Shown here one piece after another: positions 43,196 through 52,423 of a DNA stretch of 64,000 nt. The DNA comes from Bradyrhizobium sp. AZCC 1721 (lineage in GTDB: Bacteria; Pseudomonadota; Alphaproteobacteria; Rhizobiales; Xanthobacteraceae). The notes below the pieces were generated by a model. The model worked only from the letters and a program-made list of their open reading frames with translations. It did no database searches and was not told the DNA's origin. The translations under genes were made by a program, and so were the position numbers. Each line of letters opens with the position of its first letter. Positions within the stretch are counted from its first letter, which is position 1. The stretch is taken from assembly GCF_036924715.1 (NCBI RefSeq), contig NZ_JAZHSB010000001.1:372001-436000 (forward strand), given 5' to 3'.

Positions 43196-44971
43196 CTAAC
43201 GGCGATAGCCACCGGCTCGCGAATAGGTGGGACGGTTTTCCTGTGCCGGCCGGCTAGTCTGGCTGGCGCGCGCCTCGCTGGCGCGCGGGGTCGTCAGTTT
43301 GAGGTCTTCCAGGAAGATCGGTTTTGAAAAATAGTAACCTTGGGCGTAGCGGATCTTGGTCGCTGCTTGCAGGTAGGCCAGTTCCTCGAAAGTTTCGATG
43401 CCTTCGGCGATCACGGTCATGCCGAGCGCTTCGCTCAGGGATTCGATTGCCCGCAAGATGCCCTGGCTGCGCGGACGCTTATGGATATCGGTGATGAAGG
43501 AGCGGTCGATCTTGATCTCGTCGGCGGTAATGTCGGCCAACGCCGACAGCGACGAATAGCCGATCCCGAAATCGTCGATCGAGATCTTGACGCCGAGCTT
43601 GCGGAAGATCGGCAGGATCTCGTCCTGGAAATGCGTCTTGGTCACGAAGGCGTCTTCCGTCACCTCGATCATGAAGCGCTTTGGAAATCCGGTGGCTTCG
43701 ATCGCCTCGGCGAACGGGCGCATGAATTCGAGATTGCCGGCCTGTTTGGCCGCGACGTTCATGCTGATCGTGGTGTCCGGGCCGAAGTTTTCGTTGATCA
43801 GGTCGATCGATTTGACGATCTCGGCCAGCACCAGGTGAGTCAATTCGTCGATCAGGCCGAGTTCGGTGGCAAGATTGATGAAGGTGCTGGGGGCTTGAAT
43901 CACCCCCTCGTCGTCGCGCAGTCGCACCAGCGCCTCGACGCCCATGAGCTCCTGGGTCCGGATATCGACCTTGGGCTGGAAAGCGCAGCAGAAGCGTTTT
44001 TCCAGGATCGCCACCCGCAGCGCCTGCTCGACCTTCATCCGCGCCAGCGCTTCGCGTTCCATGCTGGCGTCGAAGAACGCGGCGGCGCCCTTGCTGCCGT
44101 TCTTGACGCGGTACATCGCGATATCGGCGTTTTGACGCAACTCTTCATAGCTGCGTCCGTGCTCGGGGTAGAGGCTGACGCCGATCGAGGTGGAGGCGAA
44201 GATTTCAGACTGGTCGATGAAGAACGGCGCCTTCAGTCGCTGCAGAATGAAGCGGATGAATTCGGCGACCTCGCTCTCGCTCTGGACCGGGTTGAGCAGC
44301 AGCACGAACTCGTCGCCGCTGATCCGCGACAGAATGTCGGAGTCGCGCAAATCAAGTCCCACCCGCTTGGCGATCTCCGCCAGCAGCCCGTCGCCGACCG
44401 AATGTCCATAGTAGTCGTTGATGTGCTTGAAATTATCGACGTCGAGGAAGGCCAACGCGAAAAGGCCCTGTCCGCTGTCGTACTTCAAGAGACTGTTGAC
44501 GCGATGTTCGATCACGCGCCGCGTCGGCAGCCCGGTCAACTCGTCGTAGTAGGCGGAGCGGAACAGATGCTCCTCGAACGCCTTCTGTTCGGAAATGTCG
44601 GTCGAGCTCGAGATCAGTAGATTGCGCTCGGCGATCCGAACCGGCCGGTGGGATGTCAGGAATACCTGCTTGGCTTTGCCACCGGCAATGGATTCTTCCA
44701 GCACCGCCGGGCGGCCGGAACGCAGCAATTCGAGGCAGGTTTCGCGGCGATCGTTCAGGTGCGAGGCCTCCGGCGCGGCGGTGGCCATCTGCAGCGCGGC
44801 TGCCGCGGCGTCGTTCACCAGCACGAACTCGCCGTTCTCGTCCTGAACCGTCACGCCGGTCGGAAGCAGCCTGAAGATATCCTTTAGGATATTCAGTTCG
44901 GATTCGAATGCGCTTTCGTTGCCGGCCTGCGTAGCCGCCGTCTGAAAGTCGTTCTTGTAGGGACTTTGCAT
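43196..44971 (-). CDS. PAS-GGDEF-EAL cyclic-di-GMP protein
   Basis: The 591-residue soluble protein has a PAS domain (about 25-130), a GGDEF domain with variant motif SGDEF (residues 218-222) and an EAL domain starting FQPKVDIRTQELMGVEALVR (EAL at 346-348) with IDDFGIGYSSLSALADI and AEGIETFEELAYL. The SGDEF form suggests weak or absent cyclase activity, so phosphodiesterase action may dominate. There are no membrane helices, unlike the broken paralogue just upstream. I chose ATG 44971; the frame is open to 45064. Confidence 0.88.
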   Translation of the reverse strand: MQSPYKNDFQTAATQAGNESAFESELNILKDIFRLLPTGVTVQDENGEFVLVNDAAAAALQMATAAPEASHLNDRRETCLELLRSGRPAVLEESIAGGKAKQVFLTSHRPVRIAERNLLISSSTDISEQKAFEEHLFRSAYYDELTGLPTRRVIEHRVNSLLKYDSGQGLFALAFLDVDNFKHINDYYGHSVGDGLLAEIAKRVGLDLRDSDILSRISGDEFVLLLNPVQSESEVAEFIRFILQRLKAPFFIDQSEIFASTSIGVSLYPEHGRSYEELRQNADIAMYRVKNGSKGAAAFFDASMEREALARMKVEQALRVAILEKRFCCAFQPKVDIRTQELMGVEALVRLRDDEGVIQAPSTFINLATELGLIDELTHLVLAEIVKSIDLINENFGPDTTISMNVAAKQAGNLEFMRPFAEAIEATGFPKRFMIEVTEDAFVTKTHFQDEILPIFRKLGVKISIDDFGIGYSSLSALADITADEIKIDRSFITDIHKRPRSQGILRAIESLSEALGMTVIAEGIETFEELAYLQAATKIRYAQGYYFSKPIFLEDLKLTTPRASEARASQTSRPAQENRPTYSRAGGYRR

Positions 44972-45133
44972 GCCGCGGAGCTTGGCAAAGTCGGTTGTAG
45001 TATTGGTTAAGCGCACTTCCGAAAAGCCGCAACAACCGTAGGAGTCGGCGATTTCGAACCGCACCGGGCTCGATCGTCATTAACAGAGTGTCAACGCAAT
45101 GCGAGAGAGTTCGCGCGTGCCGGCGGCAATCGC

Positions 45134-46108
45134 CTAGCTCGCCGGGATCTTGCATTGCATCGTGCAATGCACGCCGGTCTTCAGGAAGCTGATCTCGGTC
45201 TTGCCGTCGAACGAGCGCAGTGCCGATTGCAACAGCTTGGTGCCGAAGCCCGGCGGGCCGACGCCTTCGATCACGGGGCCTTCGGTTTCATCCCAGGTGA
45301 GATTGAGGCGATCGTCCGACACCGACCACGACACCTGCAGCAGCCCGCGGGCCGAAGAAAACGCGCCGTACTTGCCTGCATTGGTGGCCAGCTCGTGGAA
45401 GATCAGCGCCAGGCTGACCGCGAGTTTGGCCGGCAGAAACAGCGCATCGCCGTTCAAATTGAACCGGACATGGCCGTAGGGTCCGAGCTCGGAACGCAGC
45501 ATATCCTTGATGTCACAGCCGCTGCCGTCCAGCCGCGCGATCAAATCGTCGGTCGCCGACAATGCGCGGAGGCGGCGATCGATACTGCCCCAGATCTGCG
45601 GCTGGTCCTGCAGGACCTGGTGCAGCACGGCGTGGATCGTCGATGTCTTGTTCTTGAGCCGGTGCTGCAACTCCTCGACCAGGAGCTTGCGATATTCCTC
45701 TTCCTGGACCAGGCGTTTGGCGTCTTCCCGTTGTTGCGCGACGATCCTCCGGTAATGGTCGACGCCCCAAATGGCAAAGCCGCAAACTGCCCAGAACATC
45801 ACGAGCAGCGCAAACCGTGCGGAATCGGCCGTGGCACTGCTGAAATTGACGAAGACGCCGAGCGCGCCTCCCGCGATTGCCGTCGCGATCCCGACCCGGG
45901 CGCCGCCGACGGCGGCGGCCAGGAACACGGCTGGAAAATAAGGCGTGAAGAATACGTCCGGACGAATCTGGGCAATGCCCCACCGGGCGATCGTCGACAA
46001 GGCAAGACAGCCGGCCGCGAACACGGTGCTGGAAAGCAGGGAGGGCTGGGAGATCCCCTGCCAGCCGTGCCTGAGCTCGTCGATCAATTTCTTCATCGGG
46101 GTTGTCAC
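45134..46108 (-). CDS. HWE-type sensor histidine kinase
   Basis: This 324-residue kinase has an N-terminal membrane domain with about three or four helices (about 25-118, DUF4118-like: FFTPYFPAVFLAAAVGGARVG), a short coiled coil, and an HWE/HisKA_2 dimerisation part with phospho-accepting His149 in EELQHRLKNKTSTIHAVLHQ. The ATPase domain has N-box LIFHELATNAGKYGA and GFGTKLLQSAL. The H-box form is typical of the alphaproteobacterial general stress and blue-light kinases. No response regulator gene is adjacent. Confidence 0.88.
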   Translation of the reverse strand: MTTPMKKLIDELRHGWQGISQPSLLSSTVFAAGCLALSTIARWGIAQIRPDVFFTPYFPAVFLAAAVGGARVGIATAIAGGALGVFVNFSSATADSARFALLVMFWAVCGFAIWGVDHYRRIVAQQREDAKRLVQEEEYRKLLVEELQHRLKNKTSTIHAVLHQVLQDQPQIWGSIDRRLRALSATDDLIARLDGSGCDIKDMLRSELGPYGHVRFNLNGDALFLPAKLAVSLALIFHELATNAGKYGAFSSARGLLQVSWSVSDDRLNLTWDETEGPVIEGVGPPGFGTKLLQSALRSFDGKTEISFLKTGVHCTMQCKIPAS

Positions 46109-46284
46109 TTCACGTGATCAGCGCATCCAAAATATGGCCGATCATACCGAAAATCGGGGATTTCGTGGCGCGGAAGGCAGCAAGGCCAGCCGAGCGCCGG
46201 GCGATTGCGATGGAACAAGCTCGCTTGCCTTGTCCTTGAGAGGCGGGAATATTGGCATCAACGAATTTCGACGGGGGTAACAAC

Positions 46285-47121
46285 ATGGGACGGCTGGACG
46301 GCAAGGTCGCAGTGATCACCGGCGCGACCAGCGGCATCGGATTGCACACCGCGGAGCTATTCGTCGCCGAGGGCGCAAAAATCGTCATCGCCGGGCGCCG
46401 CGCGCCGGAGGGCGAGGCGCTGGCCACGAAGCTCGGCGCCAACTGCATCTTCCGCCAGACCGACGTCACGGTGGAAGAACAGATGAGCGCGCTGATCGGG
46501 CTTGCGGTGGAAAAGTTCGGCCGCATCGATTGCCTGTTCAACAATGCCGGCGGCCCGGCGCAGACCGGCGGCATCGAAGGCCTCGAGGTCGAGCGGTTTG
46601 ACGCCGCGATGGCGACGCTGGTGCGCAGCGTGATGCTCGGCATGAAACATGCGGCGCCGCATATGCGCAAGCAGGGTTCCGGCAGCATCATCAACAACGG
46701 CAGCATTGCCGGCCGCCTCGCCGGCTTTTCGTCGTCGATGGTCTATAGCGCGGCAAAGGCCGCCGTCATTCATCTCACCAAATGCGTGGCGATGGAGCTC
46801 GGCGAAGCCAACATCCGCGTCAATTCGATTTCGCCCGGCGCGATCGCGACCGGCATTTTCGGTAAAGCGCTCGGCCTGTCGGTGGAAGCCGCCGAAAAGA
46901 CCTCGGCCGTGATGCGCGAGGTCTACAAGGCCGCGCAGCCGATTCCGCGCGCCGGTCTGCCAGAGGATATCGCGCACGCCGCGGTGTTTCTGGCCAGCGA
47001 CGAATCCTCCTTCATCAACGGCCACGATCTGGTGGTCGACGGCGCCATGACCGGCGGCCGCAACTGGAGCCAGCAGCAGCAGGGTTATGTCACGCTGAGG
47101 AAGGCGTTCGATCAGGGGTAG
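46285..47121 (+). CDS. Short-chain dehydrogenase/reductase
   Basis: A 278-residue classical SDR with the NAD(P) motif TGATSGIG (residues 11-18), the NNAGG strand, the catalytic Ser-Tyr-Lys set in NNGSIAGRLAGFSSSMVYSAAKAAV, and the closing DESSFINGHDLVVDGAMTGG. ATG 46285 follows AACAAC with a GGGGG upstream; the frame is open to 46252. Substrate is unknown; the cupin gene follows 33 bases later on the same strand. Confidence 0.9.
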   Translation: MGRLDGKVAVITGATSGIGLHTAELFVAEGAKIVIAGRRAPEGEALATKLGANCIFRQTDVTVEEQMSALIGLAVEKFGRIDCLFNNAGGPAQTGGIEGLEVERFDAAMATLVRSVMLGMKHAAPHMRKQGSGSIINNGSIAGRLAGFSSSMVYSAAKAAVIHLTKCVAMELGEANIRVNSISPGAIATGIFGKALGLSVEAAEKTSAVMREVYKAAQPIPRAGLPEDIAHAAVFLASDESSFINGHDLVVDGAMTGGRNWSQQQQGYVTLRKAFDQG

Positions 47122-47154
47122 GGTCACGGCTACAAATTGCAAGCGGAGACGCAA

Positions 47155-47652
47155 ATGTCTGCAACATTCCGGCTGTCACAACCAGCCAACTCTCGCCCGT
47201 TCTATCTCGCCATCATCGCCGGGGTCGCCTGTGCCTTCGTCATCAGCAAGACGCTGCCGTCGACCATGGACGCGGTGTCAGCGATCATCGAGCCGCTCTG
47301 CGCCAACAGCGTGACCGGTTCGACGCAGGATGTCGTCGAGCCGATCAGCTCGCATGCACTGCCGAACGTGCCGGGCAAGCGCGTTACGATCGTGCGCGTA
47401 TTCTACGGCCCGGGCGGCTTTACGCCTGCGCATCAGCATGCCGGCTCCGTCACCGCCTACGTCACCAAGGGCGAGATCCGCTCGCAGCTTGCCGGCGGCC
47501 CGATCGAGACGTTTGGGGTGGGTCAGTCGTTCTTCGAGCCGCCTGGCTCAACCCACCTGGTCTCGGCCAATGCCAGCACTACGGAGCCGGCGGAATTGAT
47601 CGCGGTGTTCGTGGCCGATGAAGGCGCGCAGCTCACGACGCTGGTGAAGTAA
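47155..47652 (+). CDS. Exported or membrane-anchored cupin-domain protein
   Basis: This 165-residue protein has an N-terminal hydrophobic segment (about 15-35, PFYLAIIAGVACAFVI), probably an uncleaved anchor or signal, and a cupin_2 barrel. The metal-ligand pattern is TPAHQHAGSVTAYVTKGEI with a later His in PPGSTHLV. Many such proteins are annotated only as cupins. ATG 47155 is favoured over 47137. It may share a transcript with the upstream SDR. Confidence 0.8.
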   Translation: MSATFRLSQPANSRPFYLAIIAGVACAFVISKTLPSTMDAVSAIIEPLCANSVTGSTQDVVEPISSHALPNVPGKRVTIVRVFYGPGGFTPAHQHAGSVTAYVTKGEIRSQLAGGPIETFGVGQSFFEPPGSTHLVSANASTTEPAELIAVFVADEGAQLTTLVK

Positions 47653-47673
47653 GAGCGCACCCCGATCCCAACT

Positions 47674-47797
47674 CGTCATGCCGCGGGCATAGCCGTTCGA
47701 AGAACGGCGTCGCTTCCGCTCGCCTATGCCCCGCGCATCGATCGAAAAGAATCAAGCGAAGCGCGATGGATTGCCGGGTCAAGCCCGGCAATGACGG
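47674..47797. repeat. Bradyrhizobium-type composite REP element
   Basis: Three nested or adjacent inverted repeats lie between the cupin and P450 genes: GCCGTTC-GAA-GAACGGC (47692-47708), an outer GGGCATAG/CTATGCCC pair around it, and TTGCCGGG-TCAAG-CCCGGCAA (47771-47791) followed by TGACGG. The unit begins CGTCATGCC and ends GGCAATGACG, the dispersed element form I know from Bradyrhizobium genomes. It probably also serves as a bidirectional transcription end for the two convergent genes. Confidence 0.7.
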
Positions 47798-49174
47798 CTA
47801 GATCGCCTTCACCACCACCCGCAGCCCGTCCCGCGGCTTCGGGATCGGCCACATCTGCCAGTCCGCCTTGTAACCGGACTCCAGCGACACTTCGAGATTC
47901 TGCAGGAAATGCCGTGCAAAGGTCTTCGCCTGCATGTAGGCGAAGTGCAGGCCGAGGCACATATGCGCCCCGCCGCCGAACGGCACCCAGGCGAAGCGGT
48001 GGCGGGTGCGCTGCGCCTCGTCGGAGAAACGCATCGGATCGAACTTGTCCGGCTCGGGCCAGATCTCCGGCATATGGTGCGTGAACAGCGGATTGACGCC
48101 GACCAGCGTGCCGGCGGGAATGTCGTACCCCTTAAACGAAAAGCCGCGCACCGCGCGGCGCGGCATCGACGGCACCGGCGGCTTCAGCCGCAGCGCCTCC
48201 TTGAACGCCATTTCCGACAGCGGCATCTTTTCGAGATTGTCGATGCTGGAGGGATCGTTGGCCTCGATGCCGAGGCCTTTGACTTCCTCGCGCAACTGCT
48301 GCTGCCATTCGGGGTGGGCGGCAAGCTCGCCGACAAAGGATGTCAGCGACGATGTCAGCGTGTCATGCGCCGCCATCATCAGAAAACTCATGTGGTCGAT
48401 GATGTCCTGGGTCGACAGCAGCGCACCGTCCTCGTGCGTCGCCTGGCATAGCTGCGAGAATAGGTCATCGCCGCCGCCACGCGCGCGGCGGATCGGAATC
48501 TGCTCGGAGAAGTAGGCAACGATCCGCTTGCGGCCCGCAACGCCGCGACCCATCTGCGTGAACGGCAGCGGCCGCCGGATCGGCGCCACGGCGGCGGCCA
48601 CCATGTCGATGAAGGCGCGGGTGATCTCGTCGACCTCAGGCCCGATATCGGCGCCGAGGAACGACGTCGCCGCCAGATCGAGCGTGAGCTGCTTCATCGC
48701 CGGATACACCAGCATCTCGCCTGGCTGCGCCTTCCACTGCTTGACCCGCGCGGCAATGCCGCGGTCGAGATCGACGAGGTAGGACTTCATCGGTCCCGAC
48801 TTGAACGCGACCGACAGCGCGCGGCGGTGCAGGCGGTGCTCTTCAAAATCCAGCAGCATCAGCCCGCGCGGAAACAACAGGCCGAGGATCGGCCCCCAGC
48901 CATGGGTGGAGGAGAACAGGCGCGCCTGGTCGAATAGCACGAGCTCGTTGGCCTCGGGCCCGAGCATCGTCACGCTGGTCTCGCCGAACAGATGGGTACG
49001 GTAGATCAGACCGTATTTGGCGGCCGACTTCTCAATCTGTCCCTTGGGGTCGGCCAGCACCGCCAGCGTGTTGCCGATGAACGGCCACCCTTCGTTACCG
49101 GGAATGTGCCGCAACGCCTTGGGGTTCGGCGGCACCGGGATATTGACGGGGGAAGCCACACTCTGCATCGACAT
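47798..49174 (-). CDS. Cytochrome P450
   Basis: The 458-residue soluble P450 has the I-helix AAHDT (residues 268-272), ExxR (Glu326-Arg329 in KEALRLKPP) and the haem loop FGGGAHMCLG with ligand Cys406. The N-terminus (NIPVPPNPKALRHIPGNEGWPFIGN) is proline-rich without a membrane anchor, as usual in bacteria. I use ATG 49174; the frame is open to 49315, but that extension is translated from an intergenic repeat. No ferredoxin or reductase gene is adjacent, so redox partners are encoded elsewhere. Confidence 0.92.
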   Translation of the reverse strand: MSMQSVASPVNIPVPPNPKALRHIPGNEGWPFIGNTLAVLADPKGQIEKSAAKYGLIYRTHLFGETSVTMLGPEANELVLFDQARLFSSTHGWGPILGLLFPRGLMLLDFEEHRLHRRALSVAFKSGPMKSYLVDLDRGIAARVKQWKAQPGEMLVYPAMKQLTLDLAATSFLGADIGPEVDEITRAFIDMVAAAVAPIRRPLPFTQMGRGVAGRKRIVAYFSEQIPIRRARGGGDDLFSQLCQATHEDGALLSTQDIIDHMSFLMMAAHDTLTSSLTSFVGELAAHPEWQQQLREEVKGLGIEANDPSSIDNLEKMPLSEMAFKEALRLKPPVPSMPRRAVRGFSFKGYDIPAGTLVGVNPLFTHHMPEIWPEPDKFDPMRFSDEAQRTRHRFAWVPFGGGAHMCLGLHFAYMQAKTFARHFLQNLEVSLESGYKADWQMWPIPKPRDGLRVVVKAI

Positions 49175-49282
49175 GGCAATTGCTCCGGTTGAGCTTCGGA
49201 TTGCGAGTATTATCGCCCGTGTCAGCGGCTTTGTCGCGGCCTTAAATTGTCTCCCGGTATGGCAATAGGGCAAAGCTGCCAA

Positions 49283-49367
49283 CCCCGTCATTGCGAGCGT
49301 AGCGAAGCAATCCATGTCCCCCGCTTGTGGCGCTATGGATTGCTTCGCTTCGCTCGCAATGACGGGG
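49283..49367. repeat. Long hairpin repeat (GTCATTGCGAGCG type)
   Basis: Two 33-bp arms, 49283-49315 and 49335-49367, are inverted repeats with 32 of 33 positions matching and a 19-base centre. Each arm contains GTCATTGCGAGCG, AGCGAAGCAATCCAT and CCCC at the outer end. This is a dispersed intergenic element type common in Bradyrhizobium and other bacteria. It sits between the P450 and the LLM oxidoreductase, both on the minus strand, and could terminate the upstream gene. Confidence 0.85.
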
Positions 49368-49396
49368 ACAGATCTCGTTGCCCCTCACAAAGCCCA

Positions 49397-50638
49397 TTAC
49401 GCCTTGCGCTTCGCCGCTTCCTTCTGCAGGTCGGGCGCATTCACGGCGGGAATCGCGACGCGGCCGGGGCCGGTGTGCTGCAAGGCGGCGGCGGCCTTTT
49501 CGTTTTCCATGATCTTGGCCATCACGGCCTGGCCCGCGCGCTCGAACACCGCGCGGTTCTCGACCAGGAATTTTTGCGATTCGCGCAGTTTTGCGACATA
49601 GCCGTTGATTTCGGGGATCACGTAGCGCGCGACCATGTCCCAGCTACGCCTTGTGTTTTCCGGATTGGCCCAGTCGTGCACGAAGCCGATGATGGCCCCG
49701 ACGCCGCCCGAGACCTGCATCAGGTTCTTGATGGTTTTGACCAGATCATCCGGCGTGCCGATGGTGGAGGCGGCATTTTCGCCGCCGGCGGTTTTCTCGA
49801 TCGCGTCCTCGGGCGAGGTGAACGGCTCCAGCCCCGGCCGCTGCAGCGTGCGCACATTATATTCGTTGTGCCAGCGCATCAGGCCGGCACCGGCCTCGCG
49901 CTGCGCCTGTTCGCGCGTCTCGGCGATGTGCCAGCTTAGCAGCACGCGCCAGTCCGAACGGCTTACGGTGGTGCCGGCCTTTCTGGCGGCATCCTCGGCA
50001 AAGCCCCATTGCGTCGGCAGCGCCATCAGGCCCTGCGTCGACATCGAGCCGAGCGAGATGATGCCGATGCCGTATTTGCCGGCAAGCGTCATGCCTGACG
50101 GTGAAATCTGCGACGCCACCACGAACGGCATGTCTTCCTGCAGCGGCAGCAATTGCAGCGCCGCGTCCTGCATGGTGAACCAGTCGCTCTTGGCGGTGAC
50201 GCGCTCGCCCCTAAACAGCCGGCGGATGATCGCGATCGCCTCGTCCTGGCGGTCGCGCTGCGTCATCGGATCGATGCCGAGCGTGTGCGCGTCGGAGGCG
50301 AGCGCGCCCGGACCTGAGCCGAAAATGGCGCGGCCGCCGGTCATCCAGTCGAGCTGCACCATGCGCTGCGCGACATTGTAAGGGTGGTGGTAGGGCAGCG
50401 AGACCACGCCGGTACCGAGCTTGATGCGCTTGGTCCGCTCGCCGGCAGCGGCCAGAAACATTTCCGGCGAGGCGATCATTTCCCAGCCCGAGGAATGGTG
50501 CTCGCCGCACCAGAATTCGTCGAAGCCGAGCGTGTCGATCTGTTCGACAAAGTCGAGGTCGCGACGAAATTGCAGCAACGGATGCTCGCCAATCGGATGA
50601 TGCGGGGCGAGAAAGGCTCCGAATTTCAGGCGTGCCAT
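49397..50638 (-). CDS. LLM-class flavin-dependent oxidoreductase
   Basis: The 413-residue luciferase-like monooxygenase has KFGAFLAPHHPIGEHPLLQFRRDLDFVEQIDTLGFDEFWCGEHH, LGTGVVSLPYHHPYNVAQRMVQLDWMTGGRAIFGSGPGAL and the DW...NPENTRRSWDMVARYVIPEI end typical of the limonene/bacterial-luciferase alpha subgroup. It should use FMNH2 from a separate reductase. It is co-directional with the P450 but separated by the hairpin repeat. Substrate is unknown. Confidence 0.9.
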   Translation of the reverse strand: MARLKFGAFLAPHHPIGEHPLLQFRRDLDFVEQIDTLGFDEFWCGEHHSSGWEMIASPEMFLAAAGERTKRIKLGTGVVSLPYHHPYNVAQRMVQLDWMTGGRAIFGSGPGALASDAHTLGIDPMTQRDRQDEAIAIIRRLFRGERVTAKSDWFTMQDAALQLLPLQEDMPFVVASQISPSGMTLAGKYGIGIISLGSMSTQGLMALPTQWGFAEDAARKAGTTVSRSDWRVLLSWHIAETREQAQREAGAGLMRWHNEYNVRTLQRPGLEPFTSPEDAIEKTAGGENAASTIGTPDDLVKTIKNLMQVSGGVGAIIGFVHDWANPENTRRSWDMVARYVIPEINGYVAKLRESQKFLVENRAVFERAGQAVMAKIMENEKAAAALQHTGPGRVAIPAVNAPDLQKEAAKRKA

Positions 50639-50889
50639 GGGTGGTTCTCTCCGGGTCTATTGTTCTTTGGAATTGCTTGGCAGGAAACCTACGGGGTGGG
50701 CCGTAGCAAGGCAACCTCGTCAGCCCGCCGGCAGCGCATGGTTGTCGCGCGTAGTTGGCTGACTTGCCGCCGCCCGGAATTACGCGCGCCTTCCCGGCTG
50801 AATTTGAGGAAAGTTACCCGCCAGGTAATCGCCGGGATGATCAGGGCTTGAGATCATCGGGCGCAAGGACCCCGGACAAGGCCATTCTC

Positions 50890-52296
50890 ATGCATCAGAT
50901 CGTCTCCAATCCCGTCGATACTTCGCGTCGCTGGCTCGTGCTCGCGACCGTCGTTGCGGCACAGTTCATGTTCGGGGTCGATGCCTTCATCGTCAATGTC
51001 GCGATCCCGACCATTGCGGCCGAGCTGCACGCGAGCGCGGCGCAGATCGAGGCGGTCATCGCGATATACCTGATCGCCTATGCCACCCTCGTCATCACCG
51101 GCGGAAGGCTCGGTGATATCTACGGCACGCGCAACGTGTTCATCGCAGGCGTCGCGGGCTTCACAATTACCTCGCTGTGGTGCGCGCTGGCGCAATCCGG
51201 TTCCGAACTGATCGCCGCGCGCTTGGCGCAGGGCGCGACCGCAGCATTTATGGTGCCGCAGGTGCTCGCCACCATTCACCTCTTGTTCGCGGACGCCTCG
51301 CGCGCCCGCGCCTTTGGCATCTACGGCATCGTGCTCGGTTTGGCCGGTGCCGCCGGCTTTCTGCTCGGCGGCGTTCTGGTGGCGCTCGATCTCGCAGGCC
51401 TCGGCTGGCGTGCGGTGTTCTTCGTCAAAGTACCCTTTGGCGCTGTCATCATGGCTGCGGCTTTCAGGATCATGCCGATGGCGCCGCGCCGGGCCGGGAC
51501 GCGGCTCGATATATCAGGCGCCATCGTCCTGTTTCTCGGGCTGTTGTGCCTGATCGGCCCGCTGCTGTTCGGCCATGACCTGCACTGGTCGCTAGCGGTC
51601 TGGCTGGCGATGGCGGTGGGTCTTGCCATCATCGCCGCCTTCCTGCGGCTGGAGCGTGCGGTCGCCTGCCGCGGCGGCATGCCGCTGATCGATCTCTCGT
51701 TGCTGTCGGATGCCGCGTTCATGCGCGGATTGGCTGCGGTGTTCTCTTTCTTCTTCGCCAACCTGTCGTTCTATCTCGTTATGACAATTTACATGCAGAA
51801 GGGACTGCACATTCCGCCGCTGCAGGCTGGCCTCGTCTTCCTGCCGCTGGCGCTGACCTTCGTGATCGCCTCGCGGCATAGTGGAATACGGGCCAAACAT
51901 CGCGGCACGCTGGTATTGATCGAGGGTTGTGCGGTGCAGATTGCGGGCCTTGCGGTCCTGGCGGCAGCGGTCGAATGGATCGAGGCGCCGTCCGCGATCG
52001 TACTTGCGCTGGTGCTGACGATTTTCGGTTATGGCCAGGGGCTCGTGATGGCACCGTTGTCGAGCGCCGTGCTCTCGACTGTGAAACCGGCAAGCGCCGG
52101 TGCGGGCTCCGGCATGTACGGCACGACCGCGCAAATCGCCAACGCGGCCGGCGTGGCCGCAATCGGCGCGGCCTTCTTCGCGATCGAAGCCGCCCAGTCG
52201 GCGCGGCCGGCGCTGCTCGTCGCGTGCGCGCTGTTTGCGTTGTCGATCATCGTCTGCGCCGCATTCCTGACATGGATGCGTCGGATCACAGGATGA
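50890..52296 (+). CDS. MFS drug/solute exporter, DHA2 (EmrB/QacA-like)
   Basis: The 468-residue transporter has 14 predicted membrane helices and DHA2 features: FMFGVDAFIVNVAIPTIAAEL in helix 1, RLGDIYGTRNVFI (motif A), RLAQGATAAFMVPQVLATI and GLAGAAGFLLGGVLV (motif C region). ATG 50890 is the family start; the upstream open frame to 50755 is not similar. It is divergent from the LLM oxidoreductase, with 251 bases between. Confidence 0.88.
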   Translation: MHQIVSNPVDTSRRWLVLATVVAAQFMFGVDAFIVNVAIPTIAAELHASAAQIEAVIAIYLIAYATLVITGGRLGDIYGTRNVFIAGVAGFTITSLWCALAQSGSELIAARLAQGATAAFMVPQVLATIHLLFADASRARAFGIYGIVLGLAGAAGFLLGGVLVALDLAGLGWRAVFFVKVPFGAVIMAAAFRIMPMAPRRAGTRLDISGAIVLFLGLLCLIGPLLFGHDLHWSLAVWLAMAVGLAIIAAFLRLERAVACRGGMPLIDLSLLSDAAFMRGLAAVFSFFFANLSFYLVMTIYMQKGLHIPPLQAGLVFLPLALTFVIASRHSGIRAKHRGTLVLIEGCAVQIAGLAVLAAAVEWIEAPSAIVLALVLTIFGYGQGLVMAPLSSAVLSTVKPASAGAGSGMYGTTAQIANAAGVAAIGAAFFAIEAAQSARPALLVACALFALSIIVCAAFLTWMRRITG

Positions 52297-52423
52297 CAAA
52301 TTAACGTCAACTGCCAAAATTTGATTGTGGGGAATGACAGTGCACGGCCTTTCTATTTTGCAGTGCAACAACTATCTGTTCTGGGTAGCGTGATTTAAGA
52401 ACAATCGCCCCAGGAGCCTGTCG

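Noticed and set aside
43340..44620. 426-codon frame opposite the GGDEF-EAL gene
   Set aside because: Complement of conserved GGDEF and EAL motifs, no motif of its own.
47674..47797. Riboswitch or structured RNA downstream of the cupin gene
   Set aside because: The hairpins belong to a dispersed Bradyrhizobium repeat form and lie at the 3' ends of two convergent genes, not in a leader.
49175..49315. 47-residue N-terminal extension of the P450
   Set aside because: It is translated from part of the 33-bp hairpin repeat and lacks P450 features; ATG 49174 starts the normal N-terminus.
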